A stretch of DNA of 64,000 nucleotides from Chryseobacterium mulctrae (lineage in GTDB: Bacteria; Bacteroidota; Bacteroidia; Flavobacteriales; Weeksellaceae): contig NZ_VAJL01000001.1 in the NCBI RefSeq assembly GCF_006175945.1, positions 2,604,001-2,668,000 of the forward strand, written 5' to 3'. This document shows, one piece after another, positions 61,562 to 64,000 of the stretch. Position numbers and translations under genes: made by a program. Within the stretch, counting starts at the first letter, position 1; every line of letters starts with the position of its first letter. The notes under the pieces were generated by a model. The model was not told where the DNA came from. It worked only from the letters and a program-made list of their open reading frames with translations, and made no database searches.

Positions 61562-62110
61562 ATGAAAAATTTTAAAACTCTTTTCACTTTAGCGGTAATT
61601 TTGCTTTTCGGATTTAGCAATGCTCAGAAAATAGGAGTCATTGATACCCAATATATTTTGGATAAAATGCCTCAATATAAGGAAGCTGAAGCAAGGCTTA
61701 ATGCTCAGATTGATACTTGGGAACAAGAAATTAAAAGTATTCAATCACAATACGAGCAAAAAAAATCTGCTTTTGAGAGTGAAAAAGTTTTATTAATTGG
61801 TGATCAGCTTAAGCTTAGAGAAAAAGAGGTCTTAGACTTAGAAAAAAGTATTCAGACGACATTAAGTTTAAGATTTGGTAAAACCGGCGAGATCAATCAG
61901 CTTCGTGCTAATTTGGTAGAGCCTTTTCAAGATCAGATTTATACCGCTCTCCGTTCTGTAATCGCAAAAAACGGATTAGGTATAGTTTTTGATAAAAATA
62001 GAGACAATGTTCTTTCATATGAACCAAGATATGATTATACGGATAAAGTATTGGCCGTATTACTAAAAGGAACCGAGAAAGAAAAAGAAAAGAAAACTAA
62101 TAAAAAATAG
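61562..62110 (+). CDS. Skp/OmpH-family periplasmic chaperone 1
   Basis: 182 residues. Signal peptide MKNFKTLFTLAVILLFGFSNA. The Skp core begins KIGVIDTQYILDKMPQYKEA, followed by a long coiled coil (ESEKVLLIGDQLKLREKEVL), and closes with GLGIVFDKNRDNVLSYE. It ends in a lysine-rich tail (KGTEKEKEKKTNKK). Skp holds unfolded outer membrane proteins for BamA. Four bases after bamA. Confidence 0.93.
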   Translation: MKNFKTLFTLAVILLFGFSNAQKIGVIDTQYILDKMPQYKEAEARLNAQIDTWEQEIKSIQSQYEQKKSAFESEKVLLIGDQLKLREKEVLDLEKSIQTTLSLRFGKTGEINQLRANLVEPFQDQIYTALRSVIAKNGLGIVFDKNRDNVLSYEPRYDYTDKVLAVLLKGTEKEKEKKTNKK

Positions 62111-62140
62111 TAAAAGTTTCACCAGAACTTAACTTTTACT
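62109..62140 (+). other. Hairpin between the two Skp/OmpH genes
   Basis: AGTAAAAGTT and AACTTTTACT form a perfect 10-bp stem with a 12-base loop right after the first stop codon, without a T tract. More likely an mRNA-stabilising or partial attenuator structure than a strong terminator. Confidence 0.5.
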
Positions 62141-62183
62141 TAAATTTAAAATCTAAAAACAAATTAATTATTTATTACCCGTT

Positions 62184-62687
62184 ATGAAAAAATTAAGTGT
62201 ATTATTTGGAGCAGTAATGATGGTTGTCTCTGTTGGGATGGCAAAAGCTCAAAAAATTGCTACTCTAGACTTAGTAAGCGTACTTAATGCAATGCCTGAA
62301 AAGAAAAAAGCAGATACAGATTTAAAAGCTTTCCTTGATGTAAAAGAAGGAGAAATAAAAAAGAAGACTGACGCAATGCAGGCAAAATATGCTTTGTACA
62401 CAAAAGAAGCTCCTACAAAAACAGAAGCTGAAAACAAAGCTAGACAAGAAGAAATGCAGAAGTTACAGACTGAAGCTCAGCAAATGAGCGAGAGAGCACA
62501 AAAAGATCTTGCTGAAAAAGAAAAATTGGCTTACGCTCCTATCGAAAAGAAAGTGATGGATGCTGTAAACAAAGTGGCAAAAGCAAACAGTTATGAGTAT
62601 ATCATGGATACGAACTCTACAGGTCTTATCTATAAAGGAGGTCCTGATGCAACTCCAGCTGTTAAAAAAGAATTAGGTCTTCAATAA
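62184..62687 (+). CDS. Skp/OmpH-family periplasmic chaperone 2
   Basis: 167 residues. Signal peptide MKKLSVLFGAVMMVVSVGMAKA. The core begins KIATLDLVSVLNAMPEKKKA, then a long charged helix (ENKARQEEMQKLQTEAQQMS) and the ending YEYIMDTNSTGLIYKGGPDA. Duplicate of the preceding gene in function, with more divergent sequence; both probably serve BamA. It ends at the terminator at 62720-62745. Confidence 0.93.
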   Translation: MKKLSVLFGAVMMVVSVGMAKAQKIATLDLVSVLNAMPEKKKADTDLKAFLDVKEGEIKKKTDAMQAKYALYTKEAPTKTEAENKARQEEMQKLQTEAQQMSERAQKDLAEKEKLAYAPIEKKVMDAVNKVAKANSYEYIMDTNSTGLIYKGGPDATPAVKKELGLQ

Positions 62688-62719
62688 TTTCTGAAATTAA
62701 CAAAGATTTATAAAAACTA

Positions 62720-62745
62720 CCACTTCATTTCGAAGTGGTTTTTTT
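62720..62745 (+). terminator. Rho-independent terminator after the bamA-skp operon
   Basis: CCACTTC, loop ATTTC, GAAGTGG and a T7 run. The end of the T run merges with the -7 element of the next gene. Confidence 0.9.
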
Positions 62746-62752
62746 ATTTTTG
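62745..62752 (+). promoter_or_regulatory. -7 element TATTTTTG, start-proximal
   Basis: TATTTTTG matches TAnnTTTG. It ends four bases before the ATG at 62757, so a transcript would begin at or within a few bases of the start codon, giving a leaderless or nearly leaderless mRNA. Confidence 0.5.
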
Positions 62753-62756
62753 CGCT

Positions 62757-63242
62757 ATGGAAAAAGAAGTCTCAACGACCGTAAAAGTAAGATTCAGTGA
62801 TTGTGATCCGATTGGACATTTAAATAATGTTAAATATCTCGATTACATGTTCAATGCCAGAGAAGATCATGTAGAAACTTTCTATGGCTTTACTTACGAA
62901 GAATATACTAAAAAAACAGGCTGTACCTGGATTGCAATTCAGAATGAAATTGCTTATCTTAAAGAAGTAAAATACAATACTCAGGTTGTTATCAGCAGTA
63001 AAACGATCGAGATAGGAGACCGAATTTCTAAAGTAGAAATTCTGATGAAAAGTCTTGATGAAAAAACAATTCACGCGGTGCTTTGGGTTACGGTAATTTA
63101 TTTTAATATAAAAACAAGACGTTCTGATATTCATCCGGAAGAAATCATGCAGACTTTTGGAAATTTTTATGTTGACTTAGAACAGAAAGACTTTCAGTCG
63201 AGAGTAAAGTTTTTAAGATCACAAAATGCGAAAAATTCATAA
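62757..63242 (+). CDS. Acyl-CoA thioesterase (4HBT hotdog)
   Basis: 161 residues. The motif KVRFSDCDPIGHLNNVKYLDYM contains the catalytic Asp of the 4-hydroxybenzoyl-CoA/YbgC-type thioesterases. It hydrolyses acyl-CoA of unknown chain. ATG lies immediately after a -7 element, and the rfbD gene follows after 10 bases, so the two may form one transcript. Confidence 0.9.
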   Translation: MEKEVSTTVKVRFSDCDPIGHLNNVKYLDYMFNAREDHVETFYGFTYEEYTKKTGCTWIAIQNEIAYLKEVKYNTQVVISSKTIEIGDRISKVEILMKSLDEKTIHAVLWVTVIYFNIKTRRSDIHPEEIMQTFGNFYVDLEQKDFQSRVKFLRSQNAKNS

Positions 63243-63252
63243 AACCAATTCA

Positions 63253-64000
63253 ATGAAAAAAATACTTGTAGTAGGAAGTAACGGTCAGTTAGGAAACTGC
63301 ATCAGAAAAATTGCTCCCGATTTTGAACCTCATTATGAATTTATTTTTACAGATTCTCAATCTTTAGATATTACAGACGAAGATCAGATTAATGATTTCT
63401 TTTATGATCAAAAACCAGACTTCTGCATCAATGCTTCAGCATATACTGCGGTAGATCTTGCGGAAAAAGAAAAAGAAAAAGAAAAAGCATTTGCTGTAAA
63501 CACAAATGGAGTAGGAAACATTGCAAAAGCATGTGCTGATTATAAAACAGTTTTCATTCACGTTTCAACCGATTATGTATTTGATGGTGAAACCAATTTA
63601 GATTATTCGGAAGACGATTTTACAAATCCGATCGGAGTTTATGGAGAATCTAAACTGAAAGGGGAAGAGCTGGCTTTAGAAAATAGTCCTAAGACCATTA
63701 TTTTAAGAACTTCTTGGCTGTATTCAGAGTTCAATAAGAACTTTGTGAAAACAATGCTCAACTTATTTTCGCAAAAAGATGAGTTAGGAATTGTTGCTGA
63801 TCAATTTGGGCAACCAACCAATGCTAATGATTTGGCAGAAGCGATTATGGGTATTATAGAAAACCCGAACAAAACTTTTGGTGTTTTCCATTTTTCAAAT
63901 TATCCGGAAACAACGTGGTTTGAGTTTGCAAAAAAAATTGCTGAATTCTCCAAATCATCAGTAAAGCTGAATGCATTAACGACAGAGCAGTACCCAACTC
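63253..64000 (+). CDS. rfbD: dTDP-4-dehydrorhamnose reductase, cut by window end
   Basis: About 249 codons visible, from MKKILVVGSNGQLGNCIRKI. SDR-extended fold with the nucleotide motif GSNGQLG, INASAYTAVDLAEKE, VSTDYVFDGE, YGESKLKGE (catalytic Tyr/Lys) and LRTSWLYSEF. It reduces dTDP-4-keto-rhamnose to dTDP-rhamnose for surface polysaccharides, which fits the Wza/Wzc genes nearby. The reading frame runs to the window edge; about 40 residues are probably missing. Confidence 0.94.
   Translation, partial: MKKILVVGSNGQLGNCIRKIAPDFEPHYEFIFTDSQSLDITDEDQINDFFYDQKPDFCINASAYTAVDLAEKEKEKEKAFAVNTNGVGNIAKACADYKTVFIHVSTDYVFDGETNLDYSEDDFTNPIGVYGESKLKGEELALENSPKTIILRTSWLYSEFNKNFVKTMLNLFSQKDELGIVADQFGQPTNANDLAEAIMGIIENPNKTFGVFHFSNYPETTWFEFAKKIAEFSKSSVKLNALTTEQYPT

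Noticed and set aside
1..64000. CRISPR array, tRNA, rRNA, prophage or integrative element
   Set aside because: No regular direct repeats with spacers, no cloverleaf-type gene, and no integrase, transposase or phage gene was recognised.

Overview
The window looks like a chromosomal segment of a flavobacterium, most likely Chryseobacterium or a close relative in the Weeksellaceae. The grounds are low GC content, promoters of the Bacteroidetes type (TAnnTTTG at -7), a type IX secretion C-terminal sorting sequence, GLPGLI and DUF6089-type proteins, and a complete flexirubin (aryl polyene plus dialkylresorcinol) pigment locus whose ammonia lyase resembles the Flavobacterium johnsoniae tyrosine ammonia lyase. 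No rRNA, tRNA, CRISPR array, prophage or transposase gene was seen.

Layout. 1-3479 (-) is most of ileS. 3887-41217 is the flexirubin locus. Its rightward arm (3887-15846) carries an acyl-activating ligase, tyrosine ammonia lyase, ketoreductase, ketosynthase, ACP, LpxL-like acyltransferase, CrtI-like oxidoreductase and C45-type acyltransferase, with a halogenase-like flavoprotein facing the other way. Its leftward arm (16612-29808) carries a glycosyltransferase, dehydratase, LolA-like carrier, NodB-type deacetylase, a ketosynthase/chain-length-factor pair, a second ACP, a third ketosynthase, a thioesterase, an ABC exporter and a BtrH-like protein. After an interruption (29961-34369: small membrane protein, M16 protease, GLPGLI protein, small hypothetical) the locus resumes at 34456-41217 with two hotdog proteins, DarB, DarA and an RND/MMPL exporter fused to an acyltransferase. 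The inferred route is: tyrosine to 4-coumarate, activation and loading on ACP, iterative KS/KR/DH polyene extension, DarB/DarA synthesis of the resorcinol, joining of the two halves, then transport to the outer membrane.

41408-43552 encodes two polytopic membrane proteins, one EpsG-like. 43600-43916 is a broken T9SS sorting-domain gene. topA lies at 44189-46759, followed by secreted proteins, a glycosidase-like protein and a ureohydrolase-fold protein. 51524-57125 is a polysaccharide export block (GT2, WecA/MraY-type transferase, Wza, Wzc). 57342-62687 is the envelope biogenesis set (DUF6089-type protein, uppS, bamA, two skp/ompH genes). The window ends with a thioesterase and the start of rfbD.

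The most distinctive feature is the density of short dispersed palindromic repeats in and around the pigment locus. Several families share one architecture, outer inverted ends around an inner hairpin. Two have entered coding sequence: one adds a short in-frame peptide to a ketosynthase, the other sits in the 5' part of the C45 gene. One family flanks both ACP genes. Three decayed genes were found: a twice-broken lipoprotein gene, a frameshifted ParE/RelE-type toxin beside an intact antitoxin, and the signal-peptide/T9SS remnant.
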